NCBI RefSeq assembly: GCF_936927845.1
Contig: NZ_CAKZHV010000070.1
Location: forward strand, 54,542-118,541
Direction of reading: 5' to 3'
Source of the DNA: an uncultured Sphingomonas sp.
GTDB taxonomy: Bacteria; Pseudomonadota; Alphaproteobacteria; Sphingomonadales; Sphingomonadaceae
DNA: 64,000 nucleotides
The notes below the pieces were generated by a model. The model did not search any database, had not been told where the DNA came from, and saw only the letters and a program-made list of their open reading frames with translations. Made by a program: the position numbers and the translations under genes. Positions 39,401-48,085 of the stretch are shown piece by piece; positions within the stretch are counted from its first letter, which is position 1; each line of letters opens with the position of its first letter.

Positions 39401-40044
39401 TGAACGACGGCTTCCTGCGTTCGGTACGTGTCCTCGTGCCCGAAGGTTCGATGCTCAACCCTCGGCACCCCGCCGCGGTGGTCGCGGGCAATGTCGAGAC
39501 GAGCCAGGTCGTCACCGACGCCTTGCTCGGCGCGCTGGGTGCGCAAGCGGCGTCGCAGGGGACGATGAACAACTTCACCTTCGGCGACGCGCGCCGCCAA
39601 TATTATGAGACGATCGCCGGCGGCACCGGTGCGGGTGCGGACTTCCCCGGTACTGCTGTGGTGCAGAGCCACATGACTAACAGCCGGCTGACCGATCCCG
39701 AGGTACTGGAGGTGCGCTTCCCCGTGCTGCTGGAGGAGTTTTCGCGTCGGCCGGGCTCGGGCGGGGCGGGGGCGCAGCCCGGCGGCGACGGCGCGACACG
39801 CCGCATCCGGTTTCGGTCAGGCATGCGCGCCGCGATCCTCTCCAACCGCCGCCGCGTCGCGCCGTTCGGGCTCGCGGGCGGCGCGGACGGTGCGCCCGGC
39901 GCGAACAGCGTCGAGCGCATCGACGGTTCGGTCGAGCAACTCGGATCGACCGCCGCGGTCGAGATGCGCGCGGGCGACGTGTTCGTGATCCTGACGCCGG
40001 GCGGCGGCGGCTACGGCACGCCCGGAAACGAGGACGCGCGCTGA
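36415..40044 (+). CDS. 5-oxoprolinase, fused HyuA-HyuB (hydantoinase/oxoprolinase family)
   Basis: This 1209-residue protein fuses an ATP-binding HyuA half to a HyuB half. The HyuA half has the N-terminal FWIDRGGTFTDVVALD and, further on, GFDMGGTSTDVSLY and CFGGAGGQHAC. The HyuB half begins near residue 690 (DPLRLEIFAGLFMGLAEEMG) and contains VNIRERLDFSCAIFD, RGHHADVGG and the C-terminal GGGGYGTP. The single-chain form matches eukaryotic-type ATP-dependent 5-oxoprolinase, which opens 5-oxoproline (pyroglutamate) to glutamate. Related members open hydantoins or acetophenone-type substrates, so the exact lactam is inferred. Its TGA overlaps the ATG of the DUF969 gene (TGATG). Confidence 0.9.
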   Translation: MPGEWQFWIDRGGTFTDVVALDPAGRLTTAKLLSEDPGRYDDAAVHAIRQLTGVGAGQSGGELPRADIRLGTTVATNALLERKGAPTLLAITRGFRDALVIGYQDRPDIFARHIRRAEPLYAQVVEVDERVDADGGVVRPLVGDAAARTFQAAYDDGLRAIAIVLVHGYRYPAHEQALERIARAIGFTQVSVSHQVSPLIKLVARGDTAVVDAYLSPVLGAYVDGFGRALGGGQSPLFMQSSGGLIDGAAFSGKDALLSGPAGGIVGMARTAEAAGFSHVIGFDMGGTSTDVSLYAGRYERRNDAVIAGVRVAAPTMRIDTVAAGGGSICALVGGRLVVGPESAGAVPGPACYRRGGPLTVTDCNLILGKIQPAHFPSLFGPAGDQPLDPAASRARLDELLDQVEAATGTRPTREAAAEGLVGIAVANMAKAIKAISVARGHDPADYVLACFGGAGGQHACLVADALGMERVMIHPLAGVLSAYGMGLADRRVLREATLSAPLADRAALDAAVTRLEDEARGALVAQGLDPAALRTETRVELRHARADYGIEVALGTSEAMAADFQAQHRRQFGYVREGALVAELVRVEGIADSGTRADRVVSLPADSAPALAQVPVHLAGETRDAALYDRAGLAAGAEIAGPALIVDAVSTTLVEPGWTAQVDPLGNLILTRHAARAVAAEGEAVDPLRLEIFAGLFMGLAEEMGAALQRSASSVNIRERLDFSCAIFDSYGNLVANAPHIPVHLGSMGESIRTVIARRSAAADGRGMRPGDVYALNAPYQGGTHLPDITVIMPVFAGEHEGSGAEPAFFVAARGHHADVGGTSPGSMPPDSTNIEQEGVILDNVLLVEDGAMRSDELRALLSAGPWPSRNVQQNLADLAAQVAACARGADGLARMVESHGLATVSAYMQHLQAHADDAVRAMLPHLPDGDFAYEMDNGATVRVSFRVDREGRTACVDFAGTSAQLPSNFNAPVSVVRAAVLYVMRTLIDAPIPLNDGFLRSVRVLVPEGSMLNPRHPAAVVAGNVETSQVVTDALLGALGAQAASQGTMNNFTFGDARRQYYETIAGGTGAGADFPGTAVVQSHMTNSRLTDPEVLEVRFPVLLEEFSRRPGSGGAGAQPGGDGATRRIRFRSGMRAAILSNRRRVAPFGLAGGADGAPGANSVERIDGSVEQLGSTAAVEMRAGDVFVILTPGGGGYGTPGNEDAR

Positions 40045-40697
40045 TGCTGGTACTCGCCGGCATCGCAGTCATCGCACTCGGGTTCCTGCTGCGCTTCAAC
40101 CCGATGCTGGTGGTGGTCGTCTCCGCGCTGGTGACCGGGCTCGCCGCCGGGCTCGATCCCATCCGTATTCTCGCGACCTTCGGCAAGGCGTTCAACGACA
40201 GCCGCTACGTGTCGGCGATCTACATCGTGCTGCCCGTCATCGGCGTGTTGGAGCGCTACGGTTTGCAGGCACGTGCCCGCGCGCTGATCGGGCGGATGCG
40301 CGGGGTGACCGCGGGGCGGCTGCTCGTCGGCTACCTGCTGTTCCGGCAGGTGTTCGCAGCCCTCGGCCTGACCTCGGTCGCCGGACATCCGCAGACCGTC
40401 CGCCCGCTCGTCGCGCCAATGGCGGAGGCTGCCGCCGAGGCGCAGGCAGGCAGCGCGGGCGAAGCGCAGCGTGTAAAGGCGATGGCCGCAGCGACCGATA
40501 ATATCGGGCTGTTCTTCGGCGAGGACATCTTTCTCGCGATCGGATCGATCCTGCTGATGAAGGGCGTGCTGCAGGGTTACGGCATCGAGCTGGATCCGTT
40601 CCAGCTCTCGGTCTGGGCGATCCCGACCGCGATCGCCGCGTTCGCGATCCACGGCGCGCGGCTGCTGCTGCTCGACCGGCGACTGGCGCGGCGATGA
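40044..40697 (+). CDS. DUF969 membrane protein, probable transporter subunit
   Basis: The 217-residue protein has about five hydrophobic segments, beginning LVLAGIAVIALGFLLRFNP. Conserved DUF969 features include YVSAIYIVLPVIGVLERYGL, a basic ARALIGRMRG segment and FFGEDIFLAIGSI. DUF969 is usually encoded beside DUF979, and together they look like the two halves of a secondary transporter. Here both sit between an oxoprolinase and a DUF2891 gene with overlapping ends, so 5-oxoproline or a similar lactam acid is a reasonable substrate. This is inference from context. Confidence 0.8.
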   Translation: MLVLAGIAVIALGFLLRFNPMLVVVVSALVTGLAAGLDPIRILATFGKAFNDSRYVSAIYIVLPVIGVLERYGLQARARALIGRMRGVTAGRLLVGYLLFRQVFAALGLTSVAGHPQTVRPLVAPMAEAAAEAQAGSAGEAQRVKAMAAATDNIGLFFGEDIFLAIGSILLMKGVLQGYGIELDPFQLSVWAIPTAIAAFAIHGARLLLLDRRLARR

Positions 40698-41617
40698 TCG
40701 GCCTCGGTTTCGTCTACGCGGTCGCTGGTGCCGCCTTCGCCGGTTTCGCGCTGCTCGCCGCGGTCGAGCGACCGCGCCGGCTCGCCAATGCCGCCTTTTA
40801 CGCGCTGATCGCGGCGAGCTTCTGGCTGGGCGACCGGCTCGGCGATGTCGGCAACGGCCTGCTCGTCCTGGCGCTCGTCGCGGTCGCGGCGTCGGGGCGG
40901 ATGACCCGCGGGCAGGTGTCGGCCGATCCGCCGGCGCCGCGCGGGGCGGGGTTGTTCGTGCCCGCGCTGATGATCCCCGCCGCCGCGCTCGCCGGCACGA
41001 TCGCGTTCAAGGCGCTGCCGACGCTCGTCGACCCGAAGCAGGCGACGTTGGTCGCGCTGACGATCGGCGTGCTCGCCGCGGTCGCCACCTGCCTCGCCTG
41101 GCTGCGTCCCGGCCTCGCCGCGCCTTTGCGCGAGGGACGCCGGCTGATGGACGACGTGGGCTGGGCCGCGGTGCTGCCGCAGATGCTGGCGAGTCTGGGC
41201 GCAGTGTTCGCGGTATCGGGCGTGGGCGAGGTGGTCGGCCGGCTTGCCGCCTTCGCCATTCCCGCTGACAGCCTGTTCGGCGCGGTCGCTGCCTACGCGA
41301 TCGGCATGGCGCTGTTCACGATGGTGATGGGCAATGCCTTCGCCGCCTTTCCGGTGATGGCAGCCGCGATCGGCGTGCCGATCCTAATGCATGGTACCGG
41401 CGGGGGCGGGGTCGGCAACGCTGCGCCGATCGCCGCGATCGGGATGCTCGCGGGCTTCTGCGGCACGTTGATGACGCCGATGGCGGCGAACTTCAATCTC
41501 GTCCCCGCCGCGCTGCTGGAGCTCAAGGACCGCAGCGGGGTGATCCGCGCGCAGGTGCCGACCGCGCTGCCGCTGCTCGCGTTCAACATCCTGCTGCTCT
41601 ACGCGGTGCTGCGATGA
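40694..41617 (+). CDS. DUF979 membrane protein, probable transporter subunit
   Basis: The 307-residue protein has nine or so hydrophobic segments, starting GLGFVYAVAGAAFAGFALLA. The conserved core has FAVSGVGEVVGRL, MVMGNAFAAFPVM and IGMLAGFCGTLMTPMAANFN, which resembles the discontinuous helices of anion transporters. Its ATG overlaps the DUF969 stop (ATGA). It is the partner of DUF969 in a probable uptake system for the oxoprolinase substrate. Confidence 0.82.
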   Translation: MIGLGFVYAVAGAAFAGFALLAAVERPRRLANAAFYALIAASFWLGDRLGDVGNGLLVLALVAVAASGRMTRGQVSADPPAPRGAGLFVPALMIPAAALAGTIAFKALPTLVDPKQATLVALTIGVLAAVATCLAWLRPGLAAPLREGRRLMDDVGWAAVLPQMLASLGAVFAVSGVGEVVGRLAAFAIPADSLFGAVAAYAIGMALFTMVMGNAFAAFPVMAAAIGVPILMHGTGGGGVGNAAPIAAIGMLAGFCGTLMTPMAANFNLVPAALLELKDRSGVIRAQVPTALPLLAFNILLLYAVLR

Positions 41618-42606
41618 CGAAACTCGATCCCGCGCGCGCCACGACCTTTGCCGATTTGACGCTCGGCCATGTGGGGCAGGAATATCCGCACAAGCTCGAC
41701 CAGGTGCTGACCGGCGACGCCGATCTGCTATCCCCGCGCGTGCTCCACCCGATCTTCTACGGCAGTTTTGACTGGCACAGTTGTGTCCACGGCTGGTGGC
41801 AGCTGCTCACCCTGCTGCGGCTCCACCCCGACATCGCGCCGGCGGCGGAGATCCGTACCCGCGCGGACACCATGTTCACCCCCGCCAACGTCGCGGGCGA
41901 GCTCGCCTTCCTCGATCGCCCGTACAGCGCGGGGTTCGAGCGGCCGTACGGTTGGGCGTGGCTGCTCGTGCTCCACGGCGAGGCGGTGCGACACGATGCC
42001 GCCTGGGGTGAGGCGCTGGCGCCGCTCGCTCGCGCGTTCGCCGACCGGTTCATAACCTTCCTGCCCAAGCTGACCTATCCGCTGCGCGTCGGCACGCATT
42101 TCAACACCGCCTTCGCCCTCACGCTCGCGCACGATTGGGCGCGTGCGCACGATCCGGCGCTCGGCCAGTCGATCGAGCAGCGCGCGCGCGACTGGTTCGC
42201 GAACGATCGCGCGTGCCAGGCGTGGGAGCCGGGCGGGGACGAGTTCCTGTCGCCCGCGCTCGGCGAGGCGTTGCTGATGAGCCGCGTGCTGGGCGCGCCG
42301 GCGTTCCGCGACTGGTTCGATGCCTTCCTGCCCGACCTCGCGCGCGGCGAGCCCGCGACCTTGTTCACGCCCGCGATCGTCTCCGACCGCAGCGACGGCA
42401 AGATCGCGCACCTGGATGGCTTGAACCTCAGTCGCGCATGGTGCTGGCGCGGGCTGGCGGGCGCACTCGGCGAAGATCACCCGCTCACGCCGCTGATGCA
42501 CGATGCCGCCGAGCGCCATCTGGCGGCGAGCCTGCCGCACCTCGCCGACGATTACATGGGCACGCACTGGCTCGCGAGCTTCGCGCTGCTGGCACTCACG
42601 GCCTGA
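41614..42606 (+). CDS. DUF2891 family protein
   Basis: The 330-residue soluble protein is rich in Trp, His and Asp, with FYGSFDWHSCVHGWWQL near residue 50, RPYGWAWLLVLHGE near 110, and DEFLSPALGEALLMSRVL and DYMGTHWLASFALL further on. The regular helical pattern suggests an (alpha/alpha)6-type barrel. It has no signal peptide. Its enzymatic role is not known to me. Its fusion by ATGA overlap to the DUF969-DUF979 pair and the oxoprolinase implies a step in the same pathway, perhaps an amidohydrolase-like or epimerase-like reaction, but this is a guess. Confidence 0.8.
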   Translation: MTKLDPARATTFADLTLGHVGQEYPHKLDQVLTGDADLLSPRVLHPIFYGSFDWHSCVHGWWQLLTLLRLHPDIAPAAEIRTRADTMFTPANVAGELAFLDRPYSAGFERPYGWAWLLVLHGEAVRHDAAWGEALAPLARAFADRFITFLPKLTYPLRVGTHFNTAFALTLAHDWARAHDPALGQSIEQRARDWFANDRACQAWEPGGDEFLSPALGEALLMSRVLGAPAFRDWFDAFLPDLARGEPATLFTPAIVSDRSDGKIAHLDGLNLSRAWCWRGLAGALGEDHPLTPLMHDAAERHLAASLPHLADDYMGTHWLASFALLALTA

Positions 42607-42806
42607 GCGCCCCGCGGCCACGCCGACCGAGCTGTGGAACGGTTTGGGACGCGGGGCGGGCACGCCTTGCGGCCCGATCCATTGCATCACGCCGCCACCC
42701 GCGCACGGGCGGCGTGTCCTATCCGCGCGGGATTTCGCGACACCTTTACACGCCTCGGCCGTTCATGCTGCCTTGCCGGTCGGGCAGCGAAACTGACGGA
42801 GGTGAC

Positions 42807-43763
42807 ATGCTGAAGGTGGTGATCGGGGCGCTGGGTGTGGCGGTCACCGGTGCCACGGCCGCACCACCCGCGGCGACGCCTGCGGTTGCGGTCATGCCGT
42901 TGCCGGCCGTTGCCGTGCCCGCTGCGCAGGCTCCATCAGCCCCACTCGCCACTGCGCCGCGCGCGCCCGCGCGTACCATCCTGTTCATCGGCAACAGCTT
43001 CACCTTTGGCGCGAACTCGCCCGTGCGCAATTGGCGGGCCGACACCGTCACCGACCTGAACGGCGCAGGCTATGGCGGCGTGCCCGCCTTGTTCAAGGCG
43101 TTCACGCTGCAGGCCGGGCTCGACTACCGCGTCAGCCTGGAGGTGCAGGGAGGCAAGACGCTCGGCTTCCATTACGATCAGCGCCGCCGGTTGTTCGACC
43201 GCGCTTGGGACGTGGTCGTGCTGCAGGAATACAGCACGTTCGATCCCGACCGCCCCGGCGATCCGCGCGCGTACATCAACGATGTCGCGCGGCTGACGCG
43301 GCTGTTCGCGCGCGCCAATCCGCGCGTGCAGGTGCAACTGACCGCGACCTGGTCACGCGCCGATCAGGTCTATCGCGCGCGCGGACCCTGGGCGGGCAAG
43401 TCGATCTACGCGATGGCGCTTGACCTGCGCGCCGCCGCCGATCGCGCCCGCGCGGTCAACCCGCTGGTGACCGGCATCGCCCCCGTCGGCCAGGCCTGGA
43501 ACCGCGCGATCGCGACCGGTGTCGCCGATGCCAATCCGTATGACGGTGTCAGCTTCGGCCAGCTCGATCTGTGGAGCTTCGACCAATATCACGCCAGCCT
43601 GGCAGGCTATTACCTCGAGGCGCTGGTGGTGTTCGGCCGCGTGACCGGCGTCGATCCGACGACGCTCGGCCCGGGTGAGCAGGCCGCCGACACGCTCGGC
43701 CTGTCGCGCGAGCAGGCGAGCGCGCTGCAACGCGTCGCACGCGACGAACTGGCGGCAGGGTAG
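42807..43763 (+). CDS. Secreted SGNH-type hydrolase (DUF4886-like)
   Basis: A 318-residue protein with a hydrophobic N-terminus (signal peptide) and a long Ala/Pro/Val linker up to about residue 55. The hydrolase core opens with TILFIGNSFTFGANSP, where the serine is the probable nucleophile, continues with DVVVLQEYSTFDPD (block III position), and ends with SFDQYHASLAGYYLEA, whose Asp and His fit the catalytic dyad. SGNH enzymes commonly remove acyl groups from sugars. GACGGAGG lies before the ATG. It seems monocistronic; the CGCGACACCTTT motif lies about 70 bases upstream. Confidence 0.75.
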   Translation: MLKVVIGALGVAVTGATAAPPAATPAVAVMPLPAVAVPAAQAPSAPLATAPRAPARTILFIGNSFTFGANSPVRNWRADTVTDLNGAGYGGVPALFKAFTLQAGLDYRVSLEVQGGKTLGFHYDQRRRLFDRAWDVVVLQEYSTFDPDRPGDPRAYINDVARLTRLFARANPRVQVQLTATWSRADQVYRARGPWAGKSIYAMALDLRAAADRARAVNPLVTGIAPVGQAWNRAIATGVADANPYDGVSFGQLDLWSFDQYHASLAGYYLEALVVFGRVTGVDPTTLGPGEQAADTLGLSREQASALQRVARDELAAG

Positions 43764-43886
43764 GGCGGGGCGGCAGCGGCGCCGATGCGGGAACGGTGTT
43801 CAACGGGCACCGTGACCATTCCTTTGCCAAGGCTATGCGCCGTGCTGTGCAGCTCCGCCCACCGGCGTCGCACGAGCGCTTACCAA

Positions 43887-43910
43887 CCCCTCCCTGATCG
43901 AGAGGAGGGG
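43887..43910. repeat. Palindromic unit in the 246-base gap after the SGNH gene
   Basis: A 7-bp stem CCCCTCC / GGAGGGG with a 10-base loop lies in the gap from 43764 to 44009. It looks like a short dispersed palindrome of the sort seen between genes in many sphingomonad genomes. No T tract follows. I see nothing else in this gap. Confidence 0.35.
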
Positions 43911-44009
43911 GGCTGGGTCGGCTCAACAGATCACCCTGCCTGACCGCGCCGGCCCGACCGGCCTGCCCCTCACCACGGAGGTGGAGGATAGCGCTATCTC
44001 GCGCGACCC

Positions 44010-46229
44010 TCACGCCACGGCGGGCAGGTGCTCCAGATGCTTGTCGAGCGTGATCGGATAATCGCGCACGCGCACGCCGGTCGCATTGTAGATCGCGTTG
44101 GCAACCGCCGCGCCGACGCCGCACAAGCCCAATTCACCGACCCCCTTGGCCTTCATCGGATTGGCCTTGTCGTCGGCTTCGTCGAGGAAGACGACCTCCT
44201 GGTGCGGAATGTCGGCGTGAACCGGCACTTCGTAGCTGGCAAGGTCGTGGTTGATGAACAGGCCGAAGCGCTTGTCTACCGCCAGTTCCTCCATCAACGC
44301 CGAACCCACGCCCATCGTCATCGCGCCAATCACCTGGCTGCGCGCCGATTTTGGGTTGATGATCCGCCCCGCCGCGCACACCGCCAGCATCCGCCTGAGC
44401 CGCGTCGCGCCGGTGTAGGCGTCGACCCCGACCTCGACGAAATGCGCGCCAAAGGTGGAAAGCTGATAGGTCTTGTCGAGCTTGCCGAACTCGATCTTGT
44501 CCTCGGCGACCAACTCGCCGCCCTGCGCTGCCTGCTTGAGGTCGGCCGAGCGGTTGCCGCTCGACACCTTGCCGCCCCCGAACGTCACGTCGGCGGAATT
44601 GTACCCCAGCCGCTGCGCGATCTGTTCGCGCAGCTTGACGCAGGCGGCATAAACGCCCGCGGTCGCGTTCGCCGCGCCGAACTGCCCGCCCGAGCCGGCG
44701 GAGACGGGATAGGCCGAATTGCCGAGCTTCACCACCACCGCTTCGGCGGGCACACCCATCATCTCGCCCGCGGTCTGCGCGATGATCGTGTAGCTGCCGG
44801 TGCCGATGTCGGTCATGTCGGTTTCGACCGTCACGACGCCGTTCTGGCCCAGCCGGACCCGCGCGGCGGACGGCATGTTCATGTGGTTGCGGAACGCGGA
44901 GGCCACACCCATTCCCACCAGCCACTTGCCGTCGCGTACCTGTCCGGGCTTGGCGTTCCGTCGCGACCAGCCGAACCGCTGCGCACCTTCATTCAGGCAG
45001 CGCACCAGCTCGCGCTGCGAGAAGCGGCGCTCGGGCTTCTCGGGGTCGACCTGGGTGTCGTTCTTGATGCGAAACGCGATCGGATCCATGCCGAGCTTCT
45101 CGGCCATCTCGTCCATCGCAATCTCGAGCGCCATCATCCCCGGCGCCTCACCCGGCGCACGCATCGCATTGCCTTCGGGCAGGTTGAGCACCGCTAGCCG
45201 CATCGAGATCATGCGGTTGGCGCCCGCGTACAGCAGCTTGGTCTGATTGACCGCAGTCTCCGGGCTGCCGTTCGGCTGGTCACCCGATCCGCTCTCGTGC
45301 GCGATCGCGGTGATCGTGCCGTCCTTCTGCGCGCCGATGCGGATGCGCTGGCGCGTCGCGGGGCGATGCGTGGTGTTGTTGGCGATCACGGGGCGCGACA
45401 GCGCGAGCTTGACCGGGCGCCCCGCCGCCTTTGCCCCCAGCGCCGCCATGACCGCGTCGGTGCGCAGGAACAGCTTTCCGCCGAACCCGCCGCCGACGTA
45501 GGGCGACATGAAACGGATCTTCTCCTTGGGCATCCCCAGCGTCTTGGCGAGATCCTCGTGGCCCCAGTTGATCATCTGGTTCGAGGTCCACAGCGTCAGC
45601 TCGTCGCCGTTCCACGACGCGATCGAGGCGAATGGCTCCATCATCGCGTGGCTGTGATCGGGCGTCGTGTAGCGCGCATCGAGCTTGACCGGGGCGGCCG
45701 CGAACGCTTCCTCGAACTTGCCGACGCGGTCGACCGGCGGCGCGGCGCTGCCTTCGTCGCTCGATCCGCCTTTCAGCGGTGCGGTCTTGAGCGCTTCGTC
45801 GAGGTCGAACTGCGCTGCCCCGCGCGCGTAGTCGACGCGAACGAGCCCGGCGGCGGCGCGCGCCTGCTCGAACGTCTCGGCGACCACGACGGCGACCGCC
45901 TGATGGTAATGGTCGACCTCGGGCCCGGCGAGCAGCTTGACCGTATTCTTGTCGCCCTTGCCGAGCGGACCGGCGTCTGCCGCGGTGACGATCGCGATGA
46001 CGCCGGGTGCAGCCTTCGCCGCGCGCGTGTCGACGCTGGCGATCCGCCCCTTCGCGATCGCGGCGGGGACGAGATATCCATAGACCGCATTCGGCACGTC
46101 AATGTGGTGCTCATAGGCGTAGGGCGCGGTGCCGGTCGTCTTGACCCGACCGTCGACGCGGTCGTGCGCGCGGCCCACGACCTGCATCCGGTCGATCGGG
46201 TTCTGCCCGGCGGGTGTATCGAACTTCAT
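44010..46229 (-). CDS. paoC: Molybdopterin-binding subunit of a periplasmic aldehyde oxidoreductase
   Basis: A 739-residue large subunit of the xanthine oxidase family, close in length to E. coli PaoC (YagR). It begins VGRAHDRVDGRVKTTGTAPY and has the substrate-channel and Moco motifs YVGGGFGGKLFLRTDA, MRAPGEAPGMMALE and QFGAANATAGVY. Near the C-terminus, KGVGELGLCGVG holds the catalytic glutamate of GxGE. PaoC oxidises aromatic aldehydes to acids. It is the last gene of the paoA-paoB-paoC order and starts five bases after the paoB stop. Confidence 0.9.
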   Translation of the reverse strand: MKFDTPAGQNPIDRMQVVGRAHDRVDGRVKTTGTAPYAYEHHIDVPNAVYGYLVPAAIAKGRIASVDTRAAKAAPGVIAIVTAADAGPLGKGDKNTVKLLAGPEVDHYHQAVAVVVAETFEQARAAAGLVRVDYARGAAQFDLDEALKTAPLKGGSSDEGSAAPPVDRVGKFEEAFAAAPVKLDARYTTPDHSHAMMEPFASIASWNGDELTLWTSNQMINWGHEDLAKTLGMPKEKIRFMSPYVGGGFGGKLFLRTDAVMAALGAKAAGRPVKLALSRPVIANNTTHRPATRQRIRIGAQKDGTITAIAHESGSGDQPNGSPETAVNQTKLLYAGANRMISMRLAVLNLPEGNAMRAPGEAPGMMALEIAMDEMAEKLGMDPIAFRIKNDTQVDPEKPERRFSQRELVRCLNEGAQRFGWSRRNAKPGQVRDGKWLVGMGVASAFRNHMNMPSAARVRLGQNGVVTVETDMTDIGTGSYTIIAQTAGEMMGVPAEAVVVKLGNSAYPVSAGSGGQFGAANATAGVYAACVKLREQIAQRLGYNSADVTFGGGKVSSGNRSADLKQAAQGGELVAEDKIEFGKLDKTYQLSTFGAHFVEVGVDAYTGATRLRRMLAVCAAGRIINPKSARSQVIGAMTMGVGSALMEELAVDKRFGLFINHDLASYEVPVHADIPHQEVVFLDEADDKANPMKAKGVGELGLCGVGAAVANAIYNATGVRVRDYPITLDKHLEHLPAVA

Positions 46230-46234
46230 GGGAC

Positions 46235-47182
46235 TTAAGCCTTGGACTGGGCGATGACGGAGGCGAGCGCGCGGGTGGCGAGCGGTAGCTTGAAGGCATT
46301 GTCCTTCGTCGGGGTCGCGCCTTGGAACGCGCGCGCGGTAACCGCGGCGGCGCCTTGCGGCAGCAATGCTTCGGCCGCCTCGACGCGCCACGGACGCGGC
46401 GCGACGCCGCCGAATGCGACGCGGCCGGTGCCGTCGGGCTGGATTACCGCAGCGACCGAGACGAGCGCGTAGGCGTAGGACGCACGATCGCGTACCTTCT
46501 CGTAGAAATGCTTGCCGCCGATCGGTTTGGGCAGTGTGACCGCGGTGATCAGCTCACCCGGTTTCAGCACCGTGTCCTGCTCCGGATGGTCGCCCCACAG
46601 GCGGTGGAAGTCCGCGATCGGGATCGCGCGCCGCTGTCCGCCCGCGTCCATCGTCTCGATCGCCGCGTCGAGCACGCGCATCGCCACCGCCATGTCGCCG
46701 GGAAAGGTCGCGATACACTTGTCCGACACGCCGATCACGCCGAGCTGGCGCGAATAACCGCCGATCGCGGCGCAGCCCGACCCCGGCTTGCGCTTGTTGC
46801 ACGCCATGTTGGTGTCGTAGAAATACGGGCAACGCGTCCGCTGGAGCAAATTGCCCGCGGTCGACGCCTTGTTGCGCAACTGTCCGCTCGCGCCCGCGAC
46901 GATCGCGCGCGTCAGCACCGCGTAATCGCGCCGCACGCGCTCGTCGGCAGCGAGATCGGTGTTGGTGACCAGCGCGCCGATGCGCAGCCCGCCCTCGCGC
47001 GTGCGCTCGATCTTGTCGAAGCCCAGGTCCTGCACGTCGACTAGATGCGTCGGCGTCTCGACCTCGATCTTCATCAGGTCGAGCAGGTTGGTGCCGCCGG
47101 CCAGGAACTTCGCACCCGGCTGTGCCGCGGCGCGCGCCGCACCCTGCGCATCCTTGGCGCGTTCGTAGGTGAATGCCTTCAT
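46235..47182 (-). CDS. paoB: FAD-binding subunit of the aldehyde oxidoreductase, with an Fe-S insertion
   Basis: The 315-residue FAD subunit has [13 protein letters not shown], the flavin-phosphate site, and [15 protein letters not shown]. The segment [17 protein letters not shown], followed by [10 protein letters not shown], holds three cysteines where E. coli PaoB binds an extra [4Fe-4S] cluster, which distinguishes this family from classical xanthine dehydrogenases. The C-terminus has [14 protein letters not shown]. The ATG at 47182 overlaps the paoA stop (ATGA). Confidence 0.9.
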   Translation of the reverse strand: MKAFTYERAKDAQGAARAAAQPGAKFLAGGTNLLDLMKIEVETPTHLVDVQDLGFDKIERTREGGLRIGALVTNTDLAADERVRRDYAVLTRAIVAGASGQLRNKASTAGNLLQRTRCPYFYDTNMACNKRKPGSGCAAIGGYSRQLGVIGVSDKCIATFPGDMAVAMRVLDAAIETMDAGGQRRAIPIADFHRLWGDHPEQDTVLKPGELITAVTLPKPIGGKHFYEKVRDRASYAYALVSVAAVIQPDGTGRVAFGGVAPRPWRVEAAEALLPQGAAAVTARAFQGATPTKDNAFKLPLATRALASVIAQSKA

Positions 47183-47862
47183 GCCCGGACCCCCGCGACT
47201 TCTTCCATCGCCTCGGCGATGTTGGAATAAGCGCCGCAGCGGCAGATGTTGCCGCTCATGCGCTCGCGCAGCTCCATGTTGGTGACCTGTGGGCGCGCCG
47301 ACACGTCGGCCTCGACGTGGCTGGGGATGCCGCGCTTGATCTCGTCGAGCACCGCGACCGCCGAGCAGATTTGCCCGGGCGTGCAGTAACCGCATTGATA
47401 GCCGTCGTGCTTGACGAACGCTGCCTGCATCGGATGCAGCTTGTCGGGGGTGCCCAGTCCCTCGATCGTCGTGATCTTGTCGCCCTGATGCTGCACCGCC
47501 AGGCTGAGGCACGAGTTGATCCGTACACCATTCACCATCACGGTGCACGCGCCGCACTGGCCGTGGTCGCAGCCCTTCTTGGTACCGGTCAGGTGCAGAT
47601 GCTCGCGCAGCGCGTCGAGCAACGTGGTACGCGTGTCGAGCGTCAGGTTCTGGCGTTTGCCGTTCACCTCGAACGATACCGGCATGGTGGGTGCGGGCTG
47701 GCTCGGCGCGGGAGCGGTGGCGCGTGCCGCCTCCTGCGCGATCGCCGCGGGTGCGCTCGTCATCGCGGCGGTGGCGGCACCGCCCGCCAGCACGCCGCGG
47801 CGCGACATCGACAGCGCGCCCGGATCAGTTTTCGACATGGTTTCTTTCATGCTGCCGTTCAT
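47179..47862 (-). CDS. paoA: Tat-exported [2Fe-2S] subunit of the aldehyde oxidoreductase
   Basis: The 227-residue subunit begins with a twin-arginine signal ([17 protein letters not shown]), which would export the folded three-subunit enzyme. The plant-ferredoxin-type cluster is CDHGQCGAC with a later cysteine (INSCLSLAV). The second cluster domain has [11 protein letters not shown] and [10 protein letters not shown]. It is first in the operon. Several Met codons near the start make the exact start uncertain. No paoD/xdhC-type maturation gene is present nearby. Confidence 0.9.
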   Translation of the reverse strand: MNGSMKETMSKTDPGALSMSRRGVLAGGAATAAMTSAPAAIAQEAARATAPAPSQPAPTMPVSFEVNGKRQNLTLDTRTTLLDALREHLHLTGTKKGCDHGQCGACTVMVNGVRINSCLSLAVQHQGDKITTIEGLGTPDKLHPMQAAFVKHDGYQCGYCTPGQICSAVAVLDEIKRGIPSHVEADVSARPQVTNMELRERMSGNICRCGAYSNIAEAMEEVAGVRA

Positions 47863-48085
47863 CTGCGCGACGCCACGATCGTCTGACCATGTGAAGAACG
47901 CCGCTACCCCGCAGCGATCAACCCACGTCAGTGCTTTTCGTTGCCTAATCTATGTAAGTTTATTTGGCTCGCGCAGGTGCCTTCTCATGCGCCAGCGCGT
48001 GCGACCGGGGTGGCGCCACCGCGACCGCGCGGCGTAAGGCTGCGTGCACGATCTGCCCGCTGGGTGGAACAGTTGAGGGCCGATC

